A DNA stretch of 64,000 bases from Bacillota bacterium (GTDB lineage: Bacteria; Bacillota; Sulfobacillia; Sulfobacillales; Sulfobacillaceae). Where the stretch lies: contig JAPNUO010000005.1 in the NCBI GenBank assembly GCA_026627065.1, forward strand, positions 186,001 through 250,000. Direction: 5' to 3'. Both the position numbers and the translations under genes were made by a program. Numbering within the stretch: the first letter of the stretch is position 1; each line of letters opens with the position of its first letter. The notes under the pieces were generated by a model that saw nothing but the letters and a program-made list of their open reading frames with translations, had not been told where the DNA came from and ran no database searches. This document shows, piece by piece, positions 41,133 to 50,278 of this stretch.

Positions 41133-41375
41133 CTACTTCGTCGTGGGCCGAGACTTCAGGGGTGCGCGATAGCGGGAGCGTCGGCGCTTCGGAGCGCGTT
41201 CATCCTCGTGCGGGCGGTTGCCCCAGCGTTGCCGGAGCCACCGCCGGAACCGTGAAGGGAAGCGGCGCAAGTTGCCTCGCGAGGCTTCATCGTGGCGCGA
41301 GAGCGCCCAACTGGCCCAGGCACCCACGAGGCCAATGAACGGCACTTGCAAGATGGCGGCCCATTCCCAAAACAC
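41133..41375 (-). CDS. Possible small membrane protein
   Basis: 80 residues from GTG 41375 on the minus strand, with GAGGAGGGG 6 bases upstream. One hydrophobic segment (FWEWAAILQVPFIGLVGAWA, about 2-26) and then a very basic Arg-rich tail, a layout of small membrane-anchored, nucleic-acid- or ribosome-associated proteins. No family recognised. The good binding site and hydrophobic segment favour it; the lack of homology and high GC argue for caution. Confidence 0.4.
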   Translation of the reverse strand: MFWEWAAILQVPFIGLVGAWASWALSRHDEASRGNLRRFPSRFRRWLRQRWGNRPHEDERAPKRRRSRYRAPLKSRPTTK

Positions 41376-41685
41376 GGTCCCCCTCCTCAGAAGACTTGAA
41401 ACCGCCGCGCGTGTACGGTCTGCGTGGCTTTGCCTCTCGGTTACCGGTGAGAGAACCCCTTTACCCCCAGGTGTAATCTCAGTATACCGCGGCCTTATTC
41501 TCAACACTACTGAATTTTTAGTGCTCTCCCCACGAAAAACGGGGTAAGGTTACGCCAGGTGAGCTATCACTCGGTGGACACCTGTCCAAGGGATGGATGA
41601 AGAAAAGACACTCGATCCAAGGGTTTCAGGTTACGCGGATTTCATGGCGCATTGAAGGGTTGTCACTGCTAATAATTTAATCGAC

Positions 41686-41712
41686 GAATCACCTAGAATA
41701 TGGTATTCGATT
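41686..41712 (+). promoter_or_regulatory. Nested inverted repeats before the IS607 recombinase
   Basis: gaata-tgg-tattc (41696-41708) inside an outer gaatc/gattc pair (41686-41690, 41708-41712), ending 4 bases before ATG 41716. Symmetric sites of this size at this place could bind the MerR-like N-terminal domain of TnpA for autoregulation or synapsis, and probably lie near the left end of the element. Confidence 0.4.
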
Positions 41713-41715
41713 CCC

Positions 41716-42288
41716 ATGAAATTAGCCGATTGGGCGCGTGCCAACGGCATCTCGTATAAGACCGCGTGGTTGTGGTGGAAACAGAACAAGCTCCCCGTGC
41801 CCGCCCATCAAACGCCGACGGGCACCCTCCTGGTGGACATGCCAGAGCGCAAAGATCCCGGGGCCGTGTTGTATGCCCGGGTCTCTTCGGCCGACCAGCA
41901 GGCGGATCTTGACCGCCAGGTGGCGCGGTTAGCCGCATTCGCGGCGGAGCGCGGGATCCGCGTAGTCAAAGTGGTCGCAGAAGTGGGGAGTGGACTGAAT
42001 GGTCACCGGAAGGGACTCATAGCGGTGCTTCGGTCCCCGGAATACGGCATGATCCTTGTGGAACATCGAGATCGACTGGCGCGGCTTGGGGCGGAGTCTA
42101 TCGCAGCGGCGCTAGCCGCGTCAGGTCGACAGCTTCTCGTGATGGAGCCGGACGAGGTGCGCGATGATCTTGTGCCAGGCATGATTGAGGTGTTGACGAG
42201 TTTTTGCGCGCGGCTGTATGGCCGGCGCTCGGCTCGGCGGCGGGCCGAGCGGGCGGTGGCGTGTGCAGCGGCGGAGGATGCGCCATGA
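41716..42288 (+). CDS. tnpA: IS607-type serine recombinase TnpA
   Basis: 190 residues. N-terminal MerR-like HTH with KLADWARANGISYKTAWLWW (about 2-21), unlike ordinary resolvases that carry the HTH at the C-terminus. The catalytic domain begins LYARVSSADQQADLDRQ with the nucleophile Ser, and continues VVAEVGSGLNGHRKGLIAVL and ILVEHRDRLARLG, conserving the active-site Arg residues. It excises and inserts the element by serine recombination. Overlaps tnpB by ATGA. Confidence 0.93.
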   Translation: MKLADWARANGISYKTAWLWWKQNKLPVPAHQTPTGTLLVDMPERKDPGAVLYARVSSADQQADLDRQVARLAAFAAERGIRVVKVVAEVGSGLNGHRKGLIAVLRSPEYGMILVEHRDRLARLGAESIAAALAASGRQLLVMEPDEVRDDLVPGMIEVLTSFCARLYGRRSARRRAERAVACAAAEDAP

Positions 42289-43535
42289 CGGTCCACCAGG
42301 CCTTCCGCTTTGCCTTAGACCCGTCGCCCCGCGTCGAACGCGCGTTGGCCTCGCACGTGGGGGCACGACGATTTGCCTTTAACTGGGGATTGGCGCGGGT
42401 CAAAGAGCGACTGGACGCCCGTGACCGGGGCGAGATGGTCACGGTGCCGTGGACGCTGCCGGCCCTGCGGCGCGAGTGGAATCAGGCCAAGGCGACGGTA
42501 GCCCCCTGGTGGGAGAACGCCAAGGAGGCGTATGCGTCCGGGCTGGAAGGCTTGGCCCGTGCGCTCCAGGCGTGGTCCGCGAGTCGCCAGGGCCGCCGCG
42601 TGGGCTTTCCGCGGTTTCGCAAGAAAGGCCGGGGCCGCGAGTCCGTGAGTTTTATCCCCGGCGCGATCCGGGTGGACGACCAGAGCCACGTCGTCCTGCC
42701 CCGGATTGGGCGGGTGCGCACTCACGAACCGACCACCGCCCTGCTAACACGGTTGGCAGCGGGCACCGCCCGGATTCTGCGGGTCACGGTGAGTAGGCAC
42801 GGCGGACGCTGGCTTGTGAGCTTCACGTGCGAAGTTGAGCGTCAACCGTCGGTGCCCCGCCGTCCTCAATCCGTCGTGGCGGTGGATGTCGGAGTGCGCT
42901 GTCTGGCCGTGCTATCGACGGGCAAAAAGGTTCACAACCCCCAACCGCTCAAAAAGGCCCTCCGTCAGATCGCTCGGTTACAGCGCGTCCTCGCTCGACG
43001 CCGGCGCGGCAGTCGCCGTGGGGAAGCGGCGCGACGGCGGCTCGCCCGCGCCTCTGCCCGTGTCGCCCAGATTCGGGAGCATACGTGGCATCACCTCACG
43101 ACACGCCGGGCCAAGACGTACGGCATTGTCGTGGTGGAAACCTTGAATGTGGAGGGCATGAAGCGGAACCGTCGGGTGGCGCGAGCCGTCGCAGACGCGG
43201 CCCTGGCCACCCTGCGCCGGCAACTCCAGTACAAATGTCCATGGTATGGGGCGCGCCTTGTCGCGGCCGACCGGTTTTACCCGAGCAGCAATCGGTGTTC
43301 GGCCTGTGGCGTCGTGAAGGACGCCTTGCCGCTCTGGGAGCGGACGTTCCACTGTGATGCGTGCGGTGTGGTCCTTGATCGGGACGAAAACGCGGCGCGC
43401 AATTTGGCGGCGTTAGCCGCCGCCGTCGCCGGGAGTGGCCCGGAGACGAAAAACGCCCGTGGACGGGACGTCAGACCTGCGAGTGCGCAGGCTGTCCCGG
43501 AGGAAACGGGAAGCTGGCGGGAGACGGCTCCGTAA
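42285..43535 (+). CDS. tnpB: TnpB RNA-guided nuclease of the IS607 element
   Basis: 416 residues from ATG 42285 (MTVHQAFRFALDPSPRVERA), full length. N-terminal HTH_OrfB region (FNWGLARVKERLDAR, WENAKEAYASGLEGLARAL, GFPRFRKKGRGRESVSF). RuvC-like core: Asp in VVAVDVGVRCLAVLS (about 201), Glu in GIVVVETLNVEGMKR, CSACGVVKD and CDACG zinc ribbon, final Asp in VLDRDENAARNL. All catalytic residues are kept. In this family the RNA is made from the end of the gene and its 3' flank. Very different in sequence from the TnpB at base 1. Confidence 0.94.
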   Translation: MTVHQAFRFALDPSPRVERALASHVGARRFAFNWGLARVKERLDARDRGEMVTVPWTLPALRREWNQAKATVAPWWENAKEAYASGLEGLARALQAWSASRQGRRVGFPRFRKKGRGRESVSFIPGAIRVDDQSHVVLPRIGRVRTHEPTTALLTRLAAGTARILRVTVSRHGGRWLVSFTCEVERQPSVPRRPQSVVAVDVGVRCLAVLSTGKKVHNPQPLKKALRQIARLQRVLARRRRGSRRGEAARRRLARASARVAQIREHTWHHLTTRRAKTYGIVVVETLNVEGMKRNRRVARAVADAALATLRRQLQYKCPWYGARLVAADRFYPSSNRCSACGVVKDALPLWERTFHCDACGVVLDRDENAARNLAALAAAVAGSGPETKNARGRDVRPASAQAVPEETGSWRETAP

Positions 43536-43590
43536 GACCAGCACCTCCGTCCGGCAACGGACGGATACCGGGAATAAATTTCTACATTCT
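43470..43590 (+). ncRNA. Possible omega-RNA scaffold at the 3' end of the IS607 tnpB
   Basis: Covers the last bases of tnpB and the following non-coding stretch, with a clean hairpin CCGTCC-ggcaac-GGACGG (43547-43564). Guide RNAs of TnpB are encoded in this location; limits and identity are inferred. Confidence 0.35.
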
Positions 43591-43611
43591 CGGTAACGGT
43601 ATCGAACCACT

Positions 43612-43690
43612 TGGATACCCAATAAAGCCGTCCGAAATCGGGATCGCTCAAGGTGCAGGAGGTTTTTGGGGAGTTTTTCTGTCCCTCAAA
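43612..43690 (+). pseudogene. Fragment resembling the C-terminal tail of an ISL3-type transposase
   Basis: Reading tgg ata ccc aat aaa from 43612 gives NKAVRNRDRSRCRRFLGSFS followed by VPQ. This resembles the tail at 52284-52388 (GFRNRDRSRRKMFLGFLPL, AIPQ). No start, no catalytic residues. It lies directly beyond the IS607 right end. Confidence 0.4.
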
Positions 43691-44039
43691 GCGGTTCCCC
43701 GGATTCGGACGTAAAGCCATTCAGGTCTTGCATGCCGGTTATCGTGTGCGCTGCTGCGGGTTCTTTATGGGGACACCTTCCCCCGAACGTCAGGAGCTAC
43801 ACCGCCTGGTTCAAAACTTCAGTGTTCTCGGGAAGCTCCTAGAAGAATCATCGGGTGCTCGGAGTGTCGCCAAGTTCCGCTTCATCTCTGGCCACTGTGA
43901 TGCGCAGGCGTTTCTGAGCTTTCCTTGCGTGGAGACCGAATCTCAAGCGCTCAAGCACGTATATCGAGAAGGGAATTGTGTCTGGAAATCAGTCAACGGA
44001 TCGCACTGTTGGACCGGTTTGACACGCATCGTGCCCTGA
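43653..44039 (+). CDS. Doubtful ORF, unknown
   Basis: 128 codons from GTG 43653, partly overlapping the ISL3-like fragment in another frame. Cys-rich, no recognised family; a short real-looking frame (LEISQRIALLDRFDTHRAL) runs past its end in another phase up to 44069. I think this is decayed DNA rather than a gene, but it is the only long frame in this 850-bp gap. Confidence 0.2.
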   Translation: MQEVFGEFFCPSKRFPGFGRKAIQVLHAGYRVRCCGFFMGTPSPERQELHRLVQNFSVLGKLLEESSGARSVAKFRFISGHCDAQAFLSFPCVETESQALKHVYREGNCVWKSVNGSHCWTGLTRIVP

Positions 44040-44069
44040 TGCTGACTCGCGCTGAGCGCGTGGCCGCGT

Positions 44070-44383
44070 GAGGCGGTTGGTCGCCTGCTTGACCCTAACC
44101 GCACTGTTACGTGGCAATCGCCCGAGCCTGGAGGTTGCCATCACGCACTGCAAGGCATCCCAATCCGGCCGTGATCTGGGTTGACGACGGCTCGGCCGGC
44201 TCTTACCGCGTTCGCCACCTGGCCGGGGAGCCGTACCTCGGGCGGTGTGGCGTCGGCGATAATCGTGGGGTTTTGTATCACGGAAGTTGAGAGTCGACAT
44301 CCTCCTTGCCAACGGTCATGGATATGTCTGATATCGGAAGCGTGCTACACTTCAGGTAAATTGGGAAAAGAGGATGACGGTCT
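44070..44383. other. Gap with an unclassified gene remnant
   Basis: A phase containing NPAVIWVDDGSAGSYRVRHL and GEPYLGRCGVGDNRGVLYH (about 44160-44290) has no start and stops; it may be debris of an unknown gene. No promoter stands out before the nucleotidyltransferase cassette. Confidence 0.3.
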
Positions 44384-44896
44384 GTGAAGGTAGACGAGAT
44401 GTATCATGCCCTTGAATCGCTAGGCCGTCGACTGGCTGGGCAAGGACTGCATGCCGATATTGTTATCGCAGGCGGTGCGTGGATGGCCCTGGTGTTGGGA
44501 GCGCGCGGGGTGACCAAGGACATCGATGCGTATATTTCGCCGCCAGCCGAGCCGGTTCGTCAGGCAGCACTGGCGGTGGCTCGAGAGCGAGGCCTTCCTG
44601 AGGATTGGCTTAATGACGGTATTAAGGAGTTTTTCTACGGGACGCCACCTCAAGAATTATGGCACGAATTTTAGGGCCTGAGCGTTTATGCTGTCACGGC
44701 GGACTATATGTTGGCCCTCAAGGTGTATGCAGCGCGCATGGAAGATTATGCCGACGTGCAAGCACTGATTCGACATCTCGAAATTCATACGCTCACCGAG
44801 ATCTTAGACATCGTCGAACGATATATTCCTAAACAGTTGCTTACTTCGAAGCACCAGTATTTTGCGGAGTCTTGTCTCGAAGGGATCACTGGGTGA
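44384..44896 (+). pseudogene. DUF6036/AbiEii-like nucleotidyltransferase, interrupted by amber codon
   Basis: One frame from GTG 44384 to 44896 with a single in-frame TAG at 44672-44674. First part (96 residues): IVIAGGAWMALVLGARGVTKDIDAYIS, the GG...D-x-D core of minimal nucleotidyltransferases (split here at the Gly-Gly and the Asp pair); second part: ADYMLALKVYAARMEDYADV and a C-terminal helical region. This fold occurs in toxin-antitoxin and abortive-infection systems. Both sides of the stop look conserved, so a recent point mutation (for example CAG to TAG) or suppression/readthrough are possible. Its last base overlaps the ATG of the partner gene. Confidence 0.7.
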
Positions 44897-45297
44897 TGAG
44901 TTTCTATAGCCCTACGCCGTTACTAGCGGCCTGGCAGACGGTCCTCGCCGATCAGGAAACTGTTTTGGTCGTCCTGGGCGATTTCCTGGACGATTGGCGC
45001 CGCACGCCGGATTTATCAGGGCGGCGACGATTAATTGAGGACCCGATTCCTGATTCGGAAGATGACGACAAACACCGATGGGCCTGCTTTCTCGCGGCGA
45101 CCGTCGAATACTTGACAGTGCGCGATGGTGTTCCGACACCGGCATGGGTTTTTGACAATCGATGGACGTTGTCGGAACCCTGGTTTTTGATTCCGCACTG
45201 GAAATTGCGGGCGTGGCTGTTGGTGGCCACCCCGCCGCCCTGGAAGCGTCGCCGCATCTTCGGAGGGGATGAGTCTATGCTGATTGGCCGTGTGTAA
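44896..45297 (+). CDS. Partner protein of the nucleotidyltransferase, unknown
   Basis: 133 residues from ATG 44896, TGATG-coupled to the gene before it. No named domain. Two blocks look conserved: RWACFLAATVEYLTVRDGVP TPAWV with WTLSEPWFLIP, and RAWLLVATPPPWKRRRIFGG (given in parts). Proteins with a similar helical region and a final RRRxIFxG motif accompany nucleotidyltransferase genes in actinobacteria as far as I recall. It may be an antitoxin or regulator. The partner gene is broken, so the present protein may be an orphan. Confidence 0.6.
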   Translation: MSFYSPTPLLAAWQTVLADQETVLVVLGDFLDDWRRTPDLSGRRRLIEDPIPDSEDDDKHRWACFLAATVEYLTVRDGVPTPAWVFDNRWTLSEPWFLIPHWKLRAWLLVATPPPWKRRRIFGGDESMLIGRV

Positions 45298-45780
45298 TCC
45301 GGCCTCTCTTGGGCATCGATAAATTCTGGCAAAACAGGTTGGCCGAGCGGCAACGAAGCCCCATAGATATCTCATCGCATTACCCCTTCTTTCTCCCATC
45401 GCCGGCTATTCCAATCTCAATCCGGCGGTCAAGGGCGTCTCGGGTTTGCGGATGGATGTCAGTTTATTTCATGAGCGTCCAAAATCTAGAGCTGTGTAAG
45501 ACAATGAGTGGCGAGTTGTCGGCAAATGGACGGGATGATGTGGCGCTTCAGGAATCGCCAGTGGTCGGGGGCCAGATAGGGGACCGCAGTAACGCCTATT
45601 TGATCTTGCGGAGGGGGTAGGCCGGGGATGTCGAAGGGTGCCCACCGTACCCTCGGGCAGATGCGTTTGAGGCAATGCGCGTCACCCCGAAGTGACCTAG
45701 CCGTGAACGATGAAGTCTAAACGTGCCGTTTAAGTTGGGAGCTAGGGTGCTGGTGAAAAATCTCCGTCAAATGGCGTTTT
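45298..45780. other. Gap without an intact gene; possible minus-strand remnant
   Basis: About 480 bp. On the minus strand, 45486 to about 45650 encodes an open stretch with PFDIPGLPPPQDQIGVTAVP followed by YLAPDHWRFLKRHIIPSICR that looks protein-like but has no start and no family I can name. Nothing else seen. Confidence 0.3.
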
Positions 45781-45786
45781 GACGCA

Positions 45787-47021
45787 GAATCGGGGATCTT
45801 GTGGGCCCGGGGGAATGCGGCGTGCTGGGGCGCCGAACCCGGCCAACTCTCCCTGGATGATGCGGATGAATGGTGGCGCTAGATTCTGGCCACCTCGGGG
45901 TGGGTTCGCATTCCGGACGGGAGTGCCGGCCATTGGCCGGATAAGCCTCTGGCCGCTTGGTATGCGGAGGGCTGTCCATCCCTTCCCCTTAGCGGTATGG
46001 TCGCCTTGTTGTTGCTTCAGATGGTCTATGGCTGGTCGGTTCGTCAGGCGATGGAAAATACCCGGTTCGATGACCAGGTGAAATTTACCTTGCGCGTCAG
46101 GCGCACGCCCGAGAATCCCAGAGAATCACTCCACCGCTGTAAGTGCCGGGCCCAGGCGTTGACCCGGGATCTCGGGCACCACCGCCTCCGGGAAACGTTG
46201 CAAGAGGCCAGGGCGGCGGGATTATTGGGAGACGAAGACAGGATCGAGAACTTTATGATGGCGGGCGCGGCCGCCCGACAGGAAACGCGGATGTTGATCG
46301 TCTGCGTCATGCGTCGGTGCGATGATTGGGGGCGTAAGAAACTGGCCACTGACTGGGGGAATGAGGCGGAGCGTGAGGCCTAGTTGCAGGAACGGGCGGA
46401 TGCGGCGACCTTCGTAGCGTGGGTGCGGCAGCAGACGGAATGAGAGAGCCATCAACCGGCGGCGACGTTATGGGAGACCATAGCCGCTCACGATGTGACG
46501 CGGGACCCGGACGACACGGCCCAGATTGCAGAGCAGCTAGCCCCTGACCGGGTGATCGCGGTCGTGGACCGGAGGTGCGTCATGGGCGGAAAACCTGCCG
46601 TCAACCATTTGACGGGTACAAAGCACATGTGACAGCCCAGATCGGCACCCACCCCACGACTCTGAGGGACGGCGCCTAGCGTCCAGCTGAAGGCCTGGTG
46701 CCGCTGCCGCCCCCGCGCGCTCCCCTCAGCCAACGGTCGCATTTCCCGGGGAGACGCCTGAGGACGGTCGGCTCCGGGCGCAGTTGTTCGGGGAGGCCAG
46801 GGCACGGGGTGTGCGGCATCCGCACGAAGCCGTCGAGTCTACGTGCTAACCACGCTACCGTCGGCTCGGCACCATCGAATACGCCATCCACGGTCTCACC
46901 CGTTGGCGGGATCGAGCCACCCATCCTTGGGGCCGGAAGTCGGTCGATGGTGGCGGTTTCTTTCTGGCGTGGACTTTGATTCGCCCTTGGATCACGGCGG
47001 TTAAGCGTGTGCGATAGCGTC
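45787..47021 (+). pseudogene. Degenerate IS1182-like transposase
   Basis: Family-like segments follow each other in shifting frames: MVALLLLQMVYGWSVRQAME plus NTRFDDQVKF (46000-46085), the helical middle (RDLGHHRLRETLQEARAAGL; EDRIENFMMAGAAARQETRM), LAPDRVIAVVDRRCVMGGKP (catalytic-Asp region, about 46535) and a C-terminal RYRRLGTIEYAIHGLTRWRD (about 46850). Several stops and frameshifts lie between, so no functional enzyme is possible. I call the family from the N-terminal and C-terminal patterns; another DDE family is not excluded. Confidence 0.6.
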
Positions 47022-47486
47022 ATAAGGGTAAAACGAGCATGAACTCGTTGTCACTTCTTGGGGACTTTTTGATCGAGGTTGCCGAGATTGGGCACGAATC
47101 GGCAACATTGACTGGCTTAACGAACGCGTTCCTCCTACCTTAGTGTTTTGTGTGAATGCTCTTGTTCTCATAGTTTTTTGTGAATCCCAGGACCTCTGCG
47201 ACCGTCTGTCGATGAACGACCTCCCGCAGCCTACCTGAGAAGTTGCAGGGTCTTGGCCCGTATCGTCCTGTGTGCAGGATACGGTCATTCCGGATGCAGA
47301 CGAGGGGAGCGGACGCTTTGTCGCAGGGTCTGGTGTCGCTCCCGACGAAAGAGCGTACACTGCCCGAAAGACGGTCTATGTCAAGGATGTGGATAACTGA
47401 GATGACACCGTGTGATCAAGCCGAAAGGCAATACCTCAGGAAGCGGTCGCTGGACGGCGAGCGCGAGGGCCCCGTATCCTCTGCGG
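47022..47486. other. Gap between transposase remnants
   Basis: About 465 bp with no recognisable gene, tRNA or strong promoter. It probably includes the left end of the IS110 element that follows and the outer end of the IS1182-like wreck, but I cannot place either boundary because IS110 elements lack clear terminal repeats. Confidence 0.35.
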
Positions 47487-48692
47487 TTAGGCCGCGTGGC
47501 GCGCGCGGTCGGCTAAGAACCGGGCCTCGTCATAGGGCTGGCGCGTCTTCCACATGCGGAAGAGAATGCGGAGCCAGACGTTCGCCAGCGCGCGCAAGGC
47601 GGCATGGTGGCCATGACCCCGGGCCCGGTACTGGTCGTAGTACGCCCGGGCCCAAGCACAGCGCGACAAGGAGGTGAAGGCGAGTTGATGCACGGCCGCG
47701 CGAAAATGCTTATCACACGCGCGACGCATATGCACGCGTTTGAGTTTCCCGCTTTGGTAGAGCACCGGGCTGGTGCCGGCCAAGGCTTGAACGGCCTCTG
47801 CCCGTTCAAACCGGTCCCGATCGGGACCCAACCCGGCCTGGAGACGAGCGCCCACGGTCACGGCGACCCCCGGCACACTCATCCAGAGGTCAGCATCCGG
47901 GTCCGCCAAAAAAAGCTCGGCGAGGTGCTCGCGCAAGGCCTGATGCTCCGTCTGCAGGGTCTGGAGTTGCGCGACCAGCGCCCGGACGGCCCAAACTTGG
48001 GCGCGGCGCTTGCCGGGCGAGGCCTCCAAGGCCCGTTGCTGCAACGCACTCCAAATGCGGGGCGCGGCTTTCGCCGCGTGGGGATAGCGGTGCTGCCGCA
48101 GCCAGGTCATGACCTCACTCACCGTCAGGCGCCGCGCCTCCTGGGGATCCGGCCACGTCGCCAAAAAGGCCAGCGAGACGGGGCGGCTGATGTCCGCAAA
48201 GGCGGCCAGGACTTGCGGATAATAGCTTTTCAAGGCGGCCAAGAGCTGATTGGTCAAGCGGGTGGTCTGCTGCGTCAAGTCTTCGTCAATACGGGTCAAT
48301 TGCCGCAATTCGATCCACGCTTCGTCGGCGGGCCGCAAGGGGCGCAACTGGTCGCGCTCGGTCCAGCCCAAGCGGGCCAAAATGGCCGCATCCAGGCGGT
48401 CGGTTTTCGCGCCAGAGGGCTTACGGCGGGCCTCCGACACTTTGGGATTCACCGGATACACCCAAAAGCCTGTGGTGCTCAGCCAATCCACCACCAACCC
48501 TTGCGACGTCTCAATCACGACATGCACATCTGTGCGCACGTGGTGCGCCCACGCGAGCAGCCGACCTTCCAACGCCTCCAGCGCCTCCCGGGTGTGATCT
48601 ATCTGCCCGGCCCACAGGATATGGCCGGGCGCATCTTGCACCACCACGTCATGATGGCCGTCGGCCCAGTCCCATCCCACGACGATTTCCAT
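47487..48692 (-). CDS. IS110-family transposase (intact)
   Basis: 401 residues. N-terminal RuvC-like DEDD domain: Asp in VVGWDWADGHHDVVV (about 8), Glu in VVIETSQGLVVDWL (about 61), Asp pair in GAKTDRLDAAILARLG (about 97). C-terminal Transposase_20 domain with SVPGVAVTVGARLQAGLG and the Ser-containing ALAGTSPVLYQSGKLKRVHM. IS110 recombinases insert their element under guidance of a bridge RNA encoded in the element's non-coding end. Frame intact. A second IS110 transposase lies upstream on the same strand. Confidence 0.93.
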   Translation of the reverse strand: MEIVVGWDWADGHHDVVVQDAPGHILWAGQIDHTREALEALEGRLLAWAHHVRTDVHVVIETSQGLVVDWLSTTGFWVYPVNPKVSEARRKPSGAKTDRLDAAILARLGWTERDQLRPLRPADEAWIELRQLTRIDEDLTQQTTRLTNQLLAALKSYYPQVLAAFADISRPVSLAFLATWPDPQEARRLTVSEVMTWLRQHRYPHAAKAAPRIWSALQQRALEASPGKRRAQVWAVRALVAQLQTLQTEHQALREHLAELFLADPDADLWMSVPGVAVTVGARLQAGLGPDRDRFERAEAVQALAGTSPVLYQSGKLKRVHMRRACDKHFRAAVHQLAFTSLSRCAWARAYYDQYRARGHGHHAALRALANVWLRILFRMWKTRQPYDEARFLADRARHAA

Positions 48693-49029
48693 GTTCTTTG
48701 CACTCCTTTCTCAAAGACTCCCTGGACCCACGCGCCTTATTTCTCACCAGACGTGGCCTCCCGGGCCGTTCGACCGGTCTATGAGGGGTTCCAGGGCTCA
48801 CACCGTCTCCCGGAAAGGCGAATCTTTCGGCAGCGATCGCATCGCAAGGAGGACAAAGCTTTTCCGGGAAGAGTGGCCGTCCACCACGATTTGAGAATGG
48901 ACTAAACCAGAGGACGAGATCCAGTGGCTCGTCACAATCTTGGCCAAAAGTTATCCACCATTGAGATTAACAAATAAGGAGGAACGCCTCTCCCTCGTCC
49001 CAGACGTCCCGGGATCACCACAGTCTTAC
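48693..49029 (-). ncRNA. Candidate bridge-RNA region of the first IS110 element
   Basis: 337 bp non-coding DNA in front of the transposase start, which is where IS110-type bridge RNAs are encoded. It holds inverted repeats suitable for long-range stems: CCCTGGA/TCCAGGG (48720-48726, 48790-48796) and TCCCGGAAA/TTTCCGGGA (48808-48816, 48861-48869). RNA limits and loops are not assigned; the region may also contain the end of the neighbouring element. Confidence 0.4.
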
Positions 49030-50278
49030 TTACGCCGCAGCCGCCGTCGTGGACCGCGCAAAGGCCCGTGCGGCATCATAAGGGGACCGATGCCGCAAAC
49101 ACGCCCATGCGATGCGTAAGAGTTTACAGGCCAGGGCGATCAACGCCGCTTTGGGGGCCAGGCGCTCGCGCCGTGCCCGATAGCGTGCCCGCGCGGGACC
49201 CTCGTGGGCAATGGCCACCAGCGCCGCCTGATACAACACCTGCCGGGCTTGCGGCCGCCCGCGTTTCGCCACATGGGAGTTGCCTTGATACTTACCCGAG
49301 TTGTCGGACACCACGTTCAGGCCCGCCATCCGCACTGCCTGCTGGGGATGGGCATAGTCCGCCAAGTTTCCCCATGCACCGAGCAAGGTCGCGATCACCA
49401 CCGGGCCAAAACCGGGAATCTCCCGCAAAGCGTCGGCCCCGGCCACCGAGGCCTCCAAGGCCTGTTGCGCGGCTTCGGTGGCCGCGAGCGTGGCGCGCGC
49501 CGCGCGCCAATGCCCCAAGTACGCCGCCCGCGGGGCCCGGGCACTGGCGTGTCCGGGGATCCCAATGGAGTCGCGATAGGCGGTCACGAGCGCCTGAGCC
49601 CGCTTCCGGCCGACGCGATGATGGGACGCCTCCAGCAAAGCCGCGACCAAGTCCTCGAAGGGATAGGCCACCACGTCCGCCGGCAAGGGCACGGTATTCA
49701 GCACCCACAGGGCCGCTAGACCGTCCCAGGCTTTGAAGACGCGTCGAAATTGCGGCGCATAGACATCAATCCAACCCTGGATGCGATTTTGCCAGCGAAT
49801 GACGTCCGCCTTTTGTTGGCGCCGGGTCACGGCCAAGGTGGCCAGCTCGCTCCAGACGCCCTCACGCGGTGTCCAGGGCAGGTATCGCCCCTCGGCGACC
49901 GCCCGAGCGATAATCCCGGCATCCTTGGCGTCGTGTTTCGAGGGCGTCCGGTCGTCGACTTCTTTGAGCTTGTGCCGTGTGTAGGGGATTGACTAAGACG
50001 ACCGTGACACCCGGTTGTTGGCGGAGCCAATAAGCCAACGGCAGCCAATAGCTGCCCGTAGACTCCAGCCCAATCACGAAGCGAGTACCGGCGGGCCGGT
50101 GGGCCCACAACAACTCGAATCCCGGGCGACTATTCGCGAACCGCATCGGTTTACCCGCAGACAATCCATTCGGGAACACCCACTGGATGTCATGCCAGCC
50201 TTGGGCCACATCGATCCCCCCAATCACGGCGCCTTGTACCGCGGCTTTGCGTTGGTCAATCGTCGATGTAGAATGCAT
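49030..50278 (-). pseudogene. Second IS110-family transposase, frameshifted
   Basis: ATG 50278 (AAGGAGG just upstream) opens MHSTSTIDQRKAAVQGAVIG, GGIDVAQGWHD (catalytic Asp) and FVIGLESTGSYWLPLAYWLR (Glu), then the frame is lost at VNP. Removing one G from the run of four at 49984-49987 restores RHKLKEVDDRTPSKHDAKDA (the Asp pair) and links to the long second frame (49030-49836) with the Transposase_20 part: REIPGFGPVVIATLLGAWGN and AGLNVVSDNSGKYQGNSHVA with the Ser. So one 1-bp indel in a homopolymer breaks the gene. It could also be a sequencing error or programmed slippage. Confidence 0.8.

Larger units (their letters stand above)
41716..43620 (+). mobile_element. IS607-family element (serine recombinase plus TnpB); ends approximate
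   Basis: Two overlapping genes, tnpA (serine recombinase) and tnpB, in the IS607 order. The left end probably lies in 41640-41710 and the right end in 43560-43620, but IS607 elements have no diagnostic terminal repeats or long target duplications, so the limits are not fixed. Immediately beyond the right end lies a fragment of another transposase tail. Confidence 0.7.

Noticed and set aside
47604..48905. 433-codon plus-strand frame opposite the IS110 transposase
   Set aside because: It is the antisense of a gene with complete DEDD and Ser motifs; its composition is Gly/Arg/Pro-rich.
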